From Cricetomys ansorgei (lineage: Eukaryota > Chordata > Mammalia > Rodentia > Nesomyidae): a DNA stretch of 64,000 nt. The stretch covers positions 21,698,501-21,762,500 of the forward strand of contig JAMJFZ010003163.1 of the NCBI GenBank assembly GCA_026225945.1, read 5' to 3'. The notes below the pieces were generated by a model. It had not been told where the DNA came from and did no database searches. It worked only from the letters and a program-made list of their open reading frames with translations. The position numbers were made by a program, and so were the translations under genes. Each line of letters starts with the position of its first letter. Within the stretch, counting starts at the first letter, position 1. Shown here piece by piece: positions 19,827 to 30,729 of the stretch.

Positions 19827-20007
19827 GGTGATGTCCCAGACAACCTACTGTAAGTTGGAAATAGAATGTCCAGTGAATTCCTTACACAGAGCCCGCCGAA
19901 GTCTCTGCTGCTCCTTGTGTTGGTGACGCCGAATGGGGGACACAGCTTGCAGCTGCCACCAACCAGCAGTAAGACAGGAGACTGGGCGACATCTTACTAG
20001 CCCTGTG

Positions 20008-20192
20008 TCATAGTTAGCTTCTGTCAACTTAACAGACCTGAGAGGAATTGGAATCTCATCGAGGAATCACTTCCATCAAATTGGGCATGTCTGTGGGCAT
20101 GTCTGTGAGATTTTCTTAATTGCTAATTAGTGTGAGAGGGTCCAGGCTGCCATGGGCTGTGGCTTCTGTGGGCATGTAGGTCTGGGGAGTAT
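20008..20192 (+). repeat. rodent LTR-like repeat, 5' part
   Basis: GTCATAGTTAGCTTCTGTCAACTTAAC-type start (20006 on), TGAGATTTTCTTAATTGCTA and CCAGGCTGCCATGGGCTG. It is the 5' side of the dispersed family seen at 8.6 and 49.3 kb, cut off by a poly(A) run. Confidence 0.5.
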
Positions 20193-20210
20193 TAAAAAAA
20201 AAAAAAAAAA
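20193..20210. repeat. poly(A) run
   Basis: About 18 A residues between two LTR fragments. Confidence 0.85.
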
Positions 20211-20228
20211 GGAGTTGAGGAGCCAGGT

Positions 20229-20510
20229 GTCTTAGTTAGGGTCTTTATTGCTGTGCAGAGACACCACGACCACGGCAACTCTTATAAAGGAAAGCATTTA
20301 ATTGGGACTGGCTTACACTGCAGAGGTTTAGTCCATTGTCAGCATGGTGGCAGTTAGGCAGACGTGGTGCTAAAGAGGGAGCCGAGAGTTCTACATCTGG
20401 ATCGGCAGCCAGCAGGAAGAGAAAGTGACACTGGGCCTGGCTCGAGCATCTGAAACCTCAAAGCCCACCCTCAGTGACACACTTCCTCCGCCCCGGCCAC
20501 AATACATGTC
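20229..20510 (-). repeat. MTD-type MaLR LTR
   Basis: GTCTTAGTTAGGGTCTTTAT, GACCACGGCAACTCTTATAA, GGAGCCGAGAGTTCTACATC and TCAGTGACACACTTCCTCC are the reverse complement of an MTD LTR in order. Confidence 0.85.
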
Positions 20511-20715
20511 AAGATGGTTACAACTTCTCTGTGAGTAAAACTGGGTCCCAACAGCTTGGCCCTCACACTCCTGCTGGTACTGCGCACGGTCTCTGCTGAT
20601 ATCTAAGTGACAGGCAGAAGGCACCTGTCTATGGGAGCCCCACCAGTAATGTGGCTGGGTAAAGCCAGCCAGGTGTGAGCCAGGAGAGCTAAGAATCCCA
20701 CTTCTTAACTAACTC

Positions 20716-20845
20716 GGGCCAGCTGGTCATGGGAGTCTTATCTTCAGTCCCAGCACTCTGGAAGCTGAGGGAGGAGGATCAGAAGTTCAAGGCCACCTTG
20801 GGCTACTCAGTGAGACCTTGTCTTAACAAACTAAAAACAGACAAG
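20716..20845 (+). repeat. PB1 SINE
   Basis: CCCAGCACTCTGGAAGCTGA, AGTTCAAGGCCACCTTGGGC and GTGAGACCTTGTCTTAAC with an A-rich tail. Confidence 0.75.
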
Positions 20846-20888
20846 ACAAAGAACAAACAACAAAGAAACAAAACAAAATAAAAAACTA

Positions 20889-21100
20889 GGGGCTGGAGAC
20901 TTGGCTCAGTGGTTAAGAGCCTTTGCTGCCTTTGCAGAGTTTGGTTCCCAGCACCCACATTGTGGCTCACAATGGTCTGTAACTTCAGTTCCGGGAGAGT
21001 TGATGCCCTGTTCTAGATTCTGTGGGCGCCAGGTATGGACGTGGTGCATAGACATACATGCAGGTGAAACACACAAATAAAATATCAATCAATCAATCTT
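20889..21100 (+). repeat. B2 SINE
   Basis: GGGGCTGGAGACTTGGCTCA head with tRNA-like A and B boxes, GTTCCCAGCACCCACATTGT, and an AATCAATCAATC tail. Confidence 0.92.
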
Positions 21101-22699
21101 AGCTCTGTATGAAGTAAAGAAAACATTCAATGTGGTGTAAGTATAGATTCTGGGCTGGTACACAGCTGTAATTTAGAACAGTGAAGAGTACCATTCATTC
21201 CTTTAGCGACCCATCAGCCCTTTCAACGTGAGAAGAGCAGGCACGACGTTTGCCTCTGTAGAAGCTTGTTTGTGGTCTGAGTCAGAGAGCAGAGATAAGT
21301 GCGAGAGAGCAGTTCCCACAGCTGCTCCTCAAGGGATGGGCCCAGGCTGGGCTCTCCTAAGGCACCTACCTACCTAAGAGGTAGCTACAGGGGTCACACT
21401 TTTAATTTGGCATAGTGGTTTTGCCCAGGTAGAAAGGGAGGCACCTGTTAGTCTGCAAAGCTCTCTGCCTCACAATTCTCTTGGTTTAGCTATGTGACCC
21501 CCCCCAACGGCATCTGTGACCTCTCTCTCTGTCATTCAGGAGCAGGACCAGATTTGATTGTTAATTTTGCACTATGCAAACAAACCCATGGGCAAAGTGC
21601 CATTGTTGGCATTTAAAACACAACTTACAAAAAATGAGAGAACTGTGCACCGAAGAATAAAGGGACCTGTCAATCAGCAGTGGCCTTCTGTGCATTCTGC
21701 CTGCCGTAGCTCTGCCTCCTAGACCTGATTCAGGGGAGCTTCTCAATTAACAGGGACTTAATGGGAGAATGCGGTGGCTTGGTGAAAACTTCCTGGAGCC
21801 TTGGGGAGGCCCCAGACTGCGGGGTGCTTCTCTGTCTGCATAGGTCACAGCTCTTAGCTCTGCTTCCCTGGGACACATCTGCAAGCCGCTAAAAGGAGCC
21901 GAAGAAGATGAATGTCAGCCCACAACAGCCCATGTAACAATAAGCCTCTCCAAGACGGACAGGGGGCAATGCGAAGTCTCCTGTGATGAACACCCCTCTG
22001 CTTGTCCCCTCCCTCCTGTAAATCACTCGCCCAGGAAACCCACCTAATAGTGGAAGAGGCCACGGGTAACACATTCACAGGGGCAGCCTGTCGGAAGCAG
22101 TTTCTGCAGGAGCTGGGCCTGTCACTTCCTGGGTGGGTCAGGTCCACGGCTTAAGAGCTTGGCAGCTTGGACCCAAAGAGGGATCAGGAGGTTAGATACA
22201 GGTTCGGCTCTCTCTGACCACAGACGCACCAAGACCCTGATGCTGACCTTGTACTGTGGTACCATGATGCCCACTTTCTTGGTTTCTAGTGGTTTCTTCA
22301 CACACCCATGATTGGTGGGGTCTAGGGGAGGGGAGTCCCGCTCCAGGTTCTTCATACAGCTGCCTACATCCACCATACGGGATTTAAATTGTTTCCAAAG
22401 ATGTTTTTTCTCATCTGGTGTCTCTTTACTCGACCTGTTGTCATAGCAACCACTGTTGGGAGCTCAGGGAAAGGTTTCCAGAGGTGAAGGTCTTTCTGCC
22501 CTTGAGAAACAGTGGAAAGTAACCGTAGGCTGAAGAAGGGGAGACCCGGTTAAGTACTGTCCCAAGTACTGCCCTGTCATGACCCACGTGGGTCACCTCA
22601 TTTGTACGAAGAGCCTCAGTTTCTCACTGTGGAGTGTGGACATTGTTCTGGATTCCTTCATCCCTGATACCCTACCATCTCTGGTTCTAAAGATGTTGA
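21101..22699. other. 1.6 kb unique stretch with an X-box motif
   Basis: No repeat could be named, except that 22588-22640 weakly resembles a MIR 3' end. An RFX-type motif lies at 22437-22450. CCCCCCCAAC near 21499 is a short C-run. Confidence 0.35.
22437..22450. promoter_or_regulatory. X-box (RFX-type) motif
   Basis: GTTGTCATAGCAAC fits GTHNYYATRRNAAC at all positions and is a near-palindrome. It is in unique DNA. Confidence 0.5.
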
Positions 22700-22812
22700 A
22701 TTAGAACCAGATGTGCTTCTATAATCTCAGCACTTGGGAGGTGGAGGCAGGAGGATTGGGAGTTTGAGGCCATCGAGGGCTACATTGATAGGGCCCTGTC
22801 AGAAATGAGTAA
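22700..22812 (+). repeat. PB1 SINE
   Basis: ATAATCTCAGCACTTGGGAG, GAGGCAGGAGGATTGGGAG and GAGGCCATCGAGGGCTACAT. Confidence 0.75.
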
Positions 22813-23750
22813 ACAACACCTCAAACTAGAAAGAACTTCAAAGACAAGCTTCTCTGATTTTGTAAAAGGGGCCTAGGAAGGAGAAGGGAGGTTTAGGTCG
22901 TCCACTAGTAATTAGTTCAACTTGTCGGGAGCTGTCTGCTTGAGTGGGTGTGTGTGTACACGCATAAGTATGCAAGGGGGAGGGGCTAAAGATCCCCCCC
23001 ACCCCGGTATTTTTCTTGACTTCACTGGTGGATCTGAAGATAAAAACATTCTGAAAAATCGATTTGAACATGGAGATTTGAGAACATCAAATATGATCAG
23101 CTGTGTCAGATGACTTGCAGAAATGGATGCTGGCCAGCACCCACCGTCTCCTCACTGGTGATGGTTACCTTAGGAATCGAGGCACGGGATGGGGCCAGGC
23201 CAGAATCAAAGGCATTAAAACGATGTTTCTCCAAGTGTAAACGAATTTGTTTGTTGGCCAAAAATGACTACAGCCATCTCAGTATTTTAAGGCAGAAAAT
23301 GGTTTTCACTTCTCACGCTCTTCTGAATTAGTCATGGAAATGGGAGAGAGCCAGGTACCCCATTCCCGTGCATAGTATTCCAGGCACAGAGGCAATGAGC
23401 AGGTCATTAAAGGGGCAAAATGGGGTGGGGGGGTCGCCATGTGGTGACAGAATGAGCCTGTGGCAGGCAGGCGGGGAGCAGGGATCGCCCGCAGTGTGGA
23501 GAGGCAGACGCTTCCTATTCTGCTTTCCATGTTCTCCACACCACAAGACAAGAAGTTAAAAAGGGGATAAATTAACCTTAAAAGACACACCAAGTTCGTC
23601 ATCAAGAGGAAAGTAAGGTTTAAGACTGTCTTATGCCCGTTAGCACAAAAGGCAGGCAGGCTGTGGGAAGGACCGTGGAGGAATGGCAGGATTGGCCCCC
23701 TGGTAAAGGAGGTGCAGGCACCTTGGAGTTTCATGAATTCGAGAAGGTCC
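22813..23750. other. unique stretch
   Basis: Nothing firm. Short GT/CA-rich (22945-22965) and G-rich (22976-22986) patches occur. Confidence 0.35.
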
Positions 23751-23751
23751 A

Positions 23752-23815
23752 CGTCAGGGTAGGGCTACAGCTTAGAAAGCACAGGGTCTGAGGTTCCGTC
23801 CTTAACGGTACACAG
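23752..23815 (+). repeat. ID/B4-type tRNA-like SINE head fragment
   Basis: GTAGGGCTACAGCTTAGAAA then GGTCTGAGGTTCCGTCCTTA resembles the tRNA-derived head of ID/B4 elements. Weakly preserved. Confidence 0.4.
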
Positions 23816-23884
23816 CAGATGGGCAGGAAGGGAAGGACTGTAACATAAAGAAGTCCACACCTCAGCCACAGGATCTTTTCTAGA

Positions 23885-23995
23885 GCTGTGGTCTGACTGT
23901 GCTGCCCAGGCTGAGTTCTAACTCTGGAGCTCAAGCGATCCCCCTGCCTCAGTCTCTTGAATTGCTGGGACTCACATGATGTTGGCATAACTGGT
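23885..23995 (-). repeat. PB1 SINE
   Basis: GTGCTGCCCAGGCTGAGTTC, GATCCCCCTGCCTCAGTCTC and TTGCTGGGACTCAC. Confidence 0.65.
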
Positions 23996-24055
23996 AAGTG
24001 TAGAGAGACTAATTTTGTCCTTTCCTCAAAGCCCAAGATAGGGATACAAACAAGG

Positions 24056-24245
24056 TTCTGTCAGCACAACCGTGTCACTGCTATGACAAAATGCCTGAAA
24101 TAAGCAGCTTAAAAAGAGGAAAGGTTTCTTTTGGTTCACAGTTTCAGAGATTTCATCATGGTCACTCAGCTCCCTTGTGGTGATGTGGAGCAACACTGTC
24201 ACATGCACGGAGGAGGAAAGCTGCTCAGCTGGTGGCCAGGAAGCA
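24056..24245 (-). repeat. MaLR-type LTR fragment
   Basis: CACTGCTATGACAAAATGCC, TTCTTTTGGTTCACAGTTTC and ATCATGGTC are the reversed 3' part of a MaLR LTR, cut by a B1. Confidence 0.6.
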
Positions 24246-24246
24246 G

Positions 24247-24362
24247 AAAGAAAGGGTCTTACGATGTAGCTTTGGCTGCCTTGAACCAGGCTGGCCTTGA
24301 ACAGACAAGAGCTCTTCCTCCAAGTGCTGGGGTTAAAGGCAGGCGCCACCATGCCTGGCTCT
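24247..24362 (-). repeat. B1 / PB1 SINE
   Basis: AAGGGTCTTACGATGTAGCT through AAGTGCTGGGGTTAAAGGCA to GCGCCACCATGCCTGGCT. Confidence 0.8.
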
Positions 24363-24384
24363 TGTTTTTGCTTGTTTGCTTTTT

Positions 24385-24525
24385 AAAAGACGGCGCTTCC
24401 CTATACAGTTCAGGCTGTCCTGGAACTTACTATATAGACCAGGCTGGCCTCGAACTCATAATCCTCTTGCATCAGTCTTGAATGCTGGCATTAGGGATGT
24501 GTGCTACCATGCCCGACTATACGCC
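24385..24525 (-). repeat. B1 / PB1 SINE, tandem with the preceding copy
   Basis: GGCGCTTCCCTATACAGTTC, TATATAGACCAGGCTGGCCT and GTGTGCTACCATGCCCGAC. Same orientation as the adjacent copy. Confidence 0.8.
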
Positions 24526-25784
24526 TGTTTATACTTCTTGAAAAAAGTCTACTGTAAGGCTGCCATGTCTTATCGTTCAGTCTCATCTCTTGATTGCATC
24601 AAGAGGCTACGTGAGGGACTGCTCTCTGGGTGTGTCTCACCTGTGTCCTGAAGGCCACAGGCATACCGGGAGTGCTATACATAAAGCCACCACACCTGCA
24701 GACGGTCATTTTATATTGCAGCGTCAAAAGGCACCCAAGCGTGGGTAAGATGCTATTATTTTCACATAACGACTATGTTAATTTTTGCATCTGTGATCCA
24801 GATACCCGACAGAGCAACAGAAAGGGGGGAATTACTCATGCTAACAGCCGAGGAATGTTCAGGAAGGCAGGAAGGAGGGTGGAGACACTGATCTCATGCT
24901 AGACAGGAAGCAGGGAGAGAGAAAATGCCTGGCTCCTCCTCTCCCCTTTCCTTCCATTTGGGTCCCCAGCTTGAGGGGTGGAGGGGGTACCTCCCACATT
25001 CAGGACGGGTCTCCCTTCCCTCCTTAGAAACGCTCCCAGAGACACACTCCCAGCTCAGAGGGTAAAGTGCTTGAGGGGTTAGACCGACTAGCCGAGTTAT
25101 GGAACCCTGGTTCTGTAAACAAGGACGCGGTGAAGCTACCGAATGAGGCCTCTCCATGGGTAGAAAGGAAGGTTTATTAGGGTTCAGACTCCAAGGCTAC
25201 CTCTTGGAAGGGGCAGAGAGAGAAACAAAATGGTAGAAAGGCTGCAAGTTTTATGTGACAGTTACCAGGCCAGGTCTTTGAGCCGATGGAGGCTGTTCAG
25301 ATGGACTAGAAACTAGATGCTCTTGTCCGAGGTAGTTGACCTTTGGGGTGGATTAAGGGAGGTCCCTGGTAAACAGAAGCCACCTTCAGGCCTGTTTACA
25401 CTGCCAGAGTTCTTCTGTTTAGGACCGTGTCGCCAGCACTGCCATTTTGGGGGGCCATTTTGGACCTAACGGTAACAATGGGAGGGAACTCCACAAACTT
25501 GTCCTCTGACATCTGCACTTAAACACACACGGTAACAGTGGATAAAGAAAGGTTCTTTAAAAGACCAACCATCACAATGGGAATTTTGTCTGATGCATTT
25601 TTCAGAACATATTAAGCAATTTTTTTTAATGTTATAAGAATATTTCTTAACAGATACAAAAAACTGGGGCCTGGTTGACTCCTGGTAAGGAGTCACTGGC
25701 CAAGGGTCAAGGCTTCAAGAAGGACTGTGAATTTGAACCATATGATAAATATATACTACATAAGATATCAAAATTAAAAAATTG
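24526..25784. other. 1.25 kb unique stretch
   Basis: No repeat, RNA or exon recognised. Confidence 0.4.
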
Positions 25785-26137
25785 TATTTATTTACCGTGT
25801 GTGTGTGCACGTGTGTGGTGTTGTGCACGTGTGCATACAGGTTCATGTGTGTGTGTACACATGTCTGTGGAGACCAGATGCTGATATCGGCGTCTTCCTA
25901 GATTACTATACCCTTTGTTTTTTGAGACTGGGTCTCTCTCTGAACGTGGAGCTCAGTGGCTGGCTAGGCTGTTTGGTCAGCGACTTCAGGGATCTGCCTG
26001 TCTCTGCCCACACAGTTACGGGTTAGTAGACATGAGCTGTTTTTTAATTTGGGGTCTGAGGATCCAAATTCAGGTTCAGTGCCCAGCAAATTCAGTGCCC
26101 AGCAAACGCTCTGCCAACTGAGCCATCTCTCTAGCCC
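25785..26137 (-). repeat. B4-type composite SINE with GT-rich tail
   Basis: A GT/CA-rich tail, then TTTGAGACTGGGTCTCTCTC, GGAGCTCAGTGGCTGGCTAG and GGATCTGCCTGTCTCTGCC, with the reversed tRNA-like head CCAACTGAGCCATCTCTCTA. AATTCAGTGCCCAGCAAA-like units are duplicated at about 26070-26106. Confidence 0.75.
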
Positions 26138-26799
26138 TACTTAAGCAATTTTAGGCTACAGATCTGGTATCTGGGCAATTAAGAGACAGAAAATCCTGTG
26201 CTTTAGTTGAGTCGTATGGATAAACCAGCAAAACTTTTCTCCTTATCAGAAATCATCCTGATGGTGGTACCTTCTCACCCAACTGACCTCTTCAACCCTT
26301 TGTGTCTCCTCCACGTGTGCCAAGCAAGGCCCTGTGACTGTTGGTGAGTTAAGAACTCAGCCTGGGACCTCTTTTTTAGACAAGGTTAATATGCTCCGTG
26401 TCCTTAGCCAGCGTGTACATTGATGGCTCCAGCCTGGGCGTCCAGTTGAAACCTCCCCCGTTTATAACCAAGAGCTCATTCAACATCTCGCCTTGGATGC
26501 TGCTATCTCAAAACAAGCAGACCCAGTCATCGCCATGTCCCCGCTCCCCGACTGGTACATGGGGTGCTACTCTACCAGCTGGGCAGGTCTAACCTCAAAG
26601 CCATTTGCCCTCACACCCCACATTTAATTGTCAGCCTTATCTAGCCCGGGTGCAGCCTGACCCGCCACCTGCTCATCTTTCCCTTCCCTTGCTTGCTGGC
26701 TTGATTCATCGCTAGCACCTTGCATTAATTAATGTCCTCCGCCATCACGACGAAAGCACTTGAGAAAGTCAACCTAAGGAACCGAGAAGGGACTCGGGC
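26138..26799. other. unique stretch
   Basis: Nothing recognised. Confidence 0.4.
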
Positions 26800-27045
26800 T
26801 TGTAGATTCCAGCCCACGGTCTCTTGGCTCCATTGCTTCTGGGTTGTGAAGCAGAGCATCATGGGAGGAGTGCGTGGTGGAGTAGAGACGCTGACTCCGT
26901 GGCAGCAGGAGACAGACAGAAAGGGTGCAGGGATGAGACATGTTCCTAGGGACTCACCCCTGCCAACGAGGCCCCACTTAAGATTCTCACCACAGGGGAC
27001 CAAGCCTTCGGCAAATGGGCCTTTGGAGGGCAATTGAGGACCAAA
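26800..27045 (-). repeat. MaLR-type LTR (MTE/MLT1-like)
   Basis: CTTGGCTCCATTGCTTCTGG, GAAGCAGAGCATCATGGGAG, GAGGCCCCACTTAAGATTCT and GACCAAGCCTTCGGCAAATG are reversed MaLR blocks in order. Confidence 0.65.
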
Positions 27046-27169
27046 GCCTGGTAAGCTCCTGATTGGTGTCCCCGTGTATAGGCAGTCAACAGAATCTTCC
27101 TAAAACCTAACTTGGACTTGTTTGCTAAAACTCCCAGTGTTCCTATATATGTCCCATAATACTCTATTC

Positions 27170-27393
27170 CAGTGGTTCTCAACCTCCCTGATGCTGCGAC
27201 CCTTTAATACACTTCCTCGTGTTGTGGCAACTCCCAGACATAAAATTATCTTTGTTGCTCCTTCATAACTGTAATTTTGCTATTCTTATGAATCATAATG
27301 TAAATATCTGATCTTCAGATGGCCTTAGGCGACCCCTGTGAAAGAGTCTTTTGACCTCTAAAAGGGTCGGGGACCCACAGGTTGAGAACCAAT
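27170..27393 (-). repeat. URR1-type hAT element, copy 1
   Basis: Inverted termini CAGTGGTTCTCAACC and GGTTGAGAACC bracket a non-autonomous element of about 220 bp with ATAAAATTATCTTTGTTGCT and ACCCCTGTGAAAGAGTC inside. It resembles rodent URR1 (hAT-Charlie). The strand follows the family sequence that begins with 'tctcaacctgtgggtc'. Confidence 0.85.
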
Positions 27394-27439
27394 GTTCTAT
27401 GTGGTTTCTTCCTCCTTCGTGACTCCAGGCACAGTACCT

Positions 27440-27572
27440 TCTGCCCTCTTTTGGACAGGGTCTCACTGTGTAGCCCTGGGTGGGCTGGAACCCACTATGT
27501 AGACCAGACTGGCCTCGAACTCACAAAGCTTTGGGGGCCTCTGCCTCCCGAGTGCTGGAATTAAGGGCAGCA
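27440..27572 (-). repeat. B1 SINE
   Basis: GACAGGGTCTCACTGTGTAG through AGACCAGACTGGCCTCGAAC to TGCTGGAATTAAGGGCAG. Confidence 0.85.
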
Positions 27573-27574
27573 CT

Positions 27575-27680
27575 TTTCTTGCTCCAGTACTTTAGAGCAC
27601 AGGACCTTTGCTCTTGCTATGCTCTCTGCCAGGAAACTCCTTTTTCCAGACAGCTATGAGACTCACTTCCTTACTTAAAA
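27575..27680 (+). repeat. L2 LINE 3' region, part 1
   Basis: ACCTTTGCTCTTGCTATGCT, CTCTGCCAGGAAACTCCTTT and ACTCACTTCCTTACTT are the L2 3' UTR blocks in order. Split by a reversed B2. Confidence 0.65.
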
Positions 27681-27681
27681 A

Positions 27682-27840
27682 AAAATTATTTTTATTTATG
27701 TGCATTGGCATTTTGCCTGCAATCTATGTCTAGGTCCTCTGGACAGTTGTGAGCTGCCATGCAGGTGCTGGGAATTGAACCTGGGTCCTCTAGAAGAGCA
27801 GCCAGTGGTCTTAACCGCTGATCCACCTCTCCAGCCCCCT
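27682..27840 (-). repeat. B2 SINE inside an L2
   Basis: TTTATTTATGTGCATTGGCA, GGTGCTGGGAATTGAACCTG and the head TTAACCGCTGATCCACCTCT ending in CCAGCCCC. Confidence 0.92.
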
Positions 27841-28115
27841 ACTTTCTCATTTTCTTCAGACAGCACATATAGAGGTCTTGGGATGCTCTGTGTATACCCT
27901 GAGCCCCGTTTTGCTCTGCTCACCTCCATTTTGGCAGTCCATCTCATCCACAGGGTAAGCCACATGCTCACTCACTTACCTTGTCTGTGATCTGCCTCCC
28001 AGACTGGGAAGCCCTCTCTGGGAAGGCAGGACGACTTGTCTGCTGTCCACAGCTGGTCCTTGGACCTGTAACAATGCACACTCTGCGTAGTCAACAAGCA
28101 CTTGAGAAAACAAAC
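27841..28115 (+). repeat. L2 LINE 3' region, part 2
   Basis: CTCCCAGACTGGGAAGCCCT, GGGAAGGCAGGACGACTTGT and AGTCAACAAGCACTTGAGAA continue the L2 3' end after the B2. Confidence 0.6.
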
Positions 28116-28461
28116 AAGTCGCTCTCCTGCCTGGTTCTGTGGCCCATGGTGGTTACCATGCCCTGTGGTCTGTTATGGAAGGCCTCCTTCCAGTGGCTTC
28201 CCTGCTAGGTTTCCCTGAGGCCCTATTTGTTTGCTGTTCAGCCCTTAGCACCTGCTAAGTAGTCCCTGGCCATGACCACATCCGTATTCCAACACCTGTT
28301 CTGTCTTCAGCACGCACTGCACCGAGGTCTCTCCAGAGCTGAAGGGCAGTGAAGTGTGCAGCCAGCTAGTGGTTAGGCAATCACAGGCCCGGCTCAGCTG
28401 TCATCAACCTGTGCCAGGAATTGGTGAGGATTTGGGTTTCTCGAGAGAAACTAGAAATTTT
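28116..28461. other. unique stretch
   Basis: Nothing recognised. Confidence 0.4.
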
Positions 28462-28590
28462 GGTTGCTATGTTTGAGACAGGGTCTCATGTAGCCCAGGA
28501 TGACCTCAAATTCACTATGCAATCGAGGGTGGCCTTGAACTCTTGGGTACCAAGATTACAGGCCCGGGCCACCATATCTGGCTTGGTTTT
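28462..28590 (-). repeat. PB1 SINE
   Basis: GAGACAGGGTCTCATGTAGC, GGGTGGCCTTGAACTCTTGG and CCGGGCCACCATATCTGGCT. Confidence 0.8.
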
Positions 28591-28707
28591 GTTGCTCTTA
28601 AACAACAGGCTTCTTAACTTTGAAAAACAGAAAACTGGAACACCTCTGAGCAACTAAGGTTTTAATTAACAGCCTAAGAGCCACAGTTTGTGACCTCCCT
28701 GCACTCT

Positions 28708-28722
28708 GCTGCCCCCTGCAGG
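28708..28722 (-). promoter_or_regulatory. CTCF-type motif
   Basis: GCTGCCCCCTGCAGG on plus is CCTGCAGGGGGCAGC on minus. It differs from the CTCF core at one position. In unique DNA. Confidence 0.5.
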
Positions 28723-29562
28723 AAGCTGTTTCCACTGCCTGGGTTGTCCCTGGGATAGAATTCACCAACAGTTGCAACACTGCAGGAAAAACGTCATCTC
28801 GTGTCTCATTGTTTTGTAGAGGTCCTAGTAAGTGAAGACCCTTGTTTACGGCATTCAGGATTGTCCTCTTTGTCCTTTTCTAAGGAGAATGCATCATGCA
28901 CGGGCAAGCGAACCTGCGGGAGCTAAGCCTTAGCCCCAGGTGCATCTGAGAGTAGCTAAACTAAGGGGATGAAGGAGACTGAGCAGCTGCGAGGGCATTT
29001 GCACATAGAAGAGGATGGAGGGTAAGAATGGTGTGGGTTCTGCAGAGGTTTTTATTCACCAAGAACTGTGTGGCATCCAGTGTTGTCATTCCTTCGTTTT
29101 TATACAATATCTTCAGTAAAATCCTCATAGTTGATACAGTATTCTACCTGTGGAATTTGTCCCGAGGGAGCTTGATGGGGAACGATGCCATCTGGCATGT
29201 GAGTCACTGTGGTAAACAGCAACAGGAAGAGGAAGTTGTTTTCTTCCTGCTCCCAGGGCTAGGGCTTCAGCTTCCCACAGGTTCTGTTACATCACATGGT
29301 CTATTTCATAAACTCAAATTGGTACCCCGGAAAGCGTCTGTGCGTTTAGAATTAAGGTCCTTTTAATACCAGGAAGTAGCCGAGACTCAGCCAAGAGCAG
29401 GAGGAGGAGAGGATCAGTCGGCCCTTCTCAGTGTGTGTGACTTGAAGCCTGTGTCAGGGGTGTGGGCCACTGAGGGTCTTTCTGGGAAGGTGGCTTGGGA
29501 GGGACAATTGGAGCAGGGCTTGCGACTCAGGTCCACTCTGTCTAATTCTACACACAGGTCCT
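28723..29562. other. unique stretch
   Basis: No repeat or exon recognised. A plus frame of 112 codons (29028-29366) has no family resemblance. Confidence 0.35.
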
Positions 29563-29685
29563 TGCTTTCCCTTTGAGATAGGGTCTAGCTATGTAGCCCA
29601 GGCTGGCCTCAAACTCACAATCCTCTGGCTGCAAGCTCCAGGGTGTGGAGTTTACAGCAGTACCACCATGCCCAGAAAAATCTTC
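29563..29685 (-). repeat. PB1 SINE
   Basis: GATAGGGTCTAGCTATGTAG, GCTGGCCTCAAACTCACAAT and AGTACCACCATGCCCAG. Confidence 0.8.
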
Positions 29686-30298
29686 GTGCTCATTAACCAA
29701 GGGCATGGGAAGCCCTGTGACTTCCGAGGGGTTGGCTGCACCAGACAGAGGCTGACAGGAGCTCTCCTTGAGGTTGGTCTGACCCTGGCTCCCTTGAACA
29801 CTGGGCCTTCAGGGAGAGCAAAGAAAGCATAGTTAGGGGTGACCGATTGGGAAGAATGTGGTCACAGAGCCACCCGTGGCATCCTTACAGCCTTGGAGTA
29901 TGGTCTCCTGGTGACACCCAGTCCCTTTGCACCACTTAGTGTGGGGCTTGTGAGGCTGCTGTGGATGGTGAGTTTGTCTACACCTAGCTATTCTTGAGCA
30001 GAGTCTCTGGAATCCTTGTTGTACTATGCCTAGGCTTGCATGAGGTCGGCAGGGTGCTGGGCAGGGTGCCGTTCAGGGGACAAGCCCTGCTTCCAGATAC
30101 CTGTTTATGTTTCATGAAGAGCATCTGTTCCTTTGTGAATGCCAATGATCCTTTGAACAACTCTGACCTTCTCTATCCCTTCTTCCAGCATGCCCTGCGA
30201 GTTTCTCGACTCCTGAGAGGGGTCCACAGCAGCTCCCCCATCATCCAGTCCTCCCAGGGCTTCCAGCTGTGGCAGACTGGAATCCCTCTACCTTAGCT
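29686..30298. other. unique stretch
   Basis: Nothing recognised; the plus frame 29994-30296 has no recognisable domain. Confidence 0.4.
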
Positions 30299-30523
30299 CA
30301 GTGGTTCTCACCCTTCCTAAAGCTATGACCCTTCAATATAGTTCCTCATGCTGTGGTGATCCCCCCAACCATAAAATTATTTTTGTAGCTACTTCATAAC
30401 TGTAATTTGCTACTGTTATGAATCGGAAAGTAACTATCTGATATGCAGGATGGTCTTTGGCAACCCCTGTGAAAGGGTCATTCGACCTCCAAAGGGGTCG
30501 TGACCCACAGGTTGAGAACCGCT
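30299..30523 (-). repeat. URR1-type hAT element, copy 2
   Basis: CAGTGGTTCTCACCCTTCC and GGTTGAGAACCGCTG ends with CATAAAATTATTTTTGTAGC inside. Same orientation as copy 1, 3.1 kb away. Confidence 0.88.
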
Positions 30524-30729
30524 GCCAGCCGGTAGCACGGGTTCCCATCAGCCTCTCCGACTCTTCTCAAGCTTCAAGGGAACTCAAGTACAGGTGCTCA
30601 GTGGGCTCTGAGTGCAACCTCGGCTGCTAGGCGACCTGAACATCTCCTCTCCTCTGAACACCCACGCTGGCGTCCAACCACAGTCAAGGCCTTGATAAAG
30701 AGCTAAAGCCCTGTGCTTTCCTGGAAAAA
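30524..30729. other. unique stretch bordering the enhancer-like block
   Basis: Nothing recognised. Confidence 0.4.
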
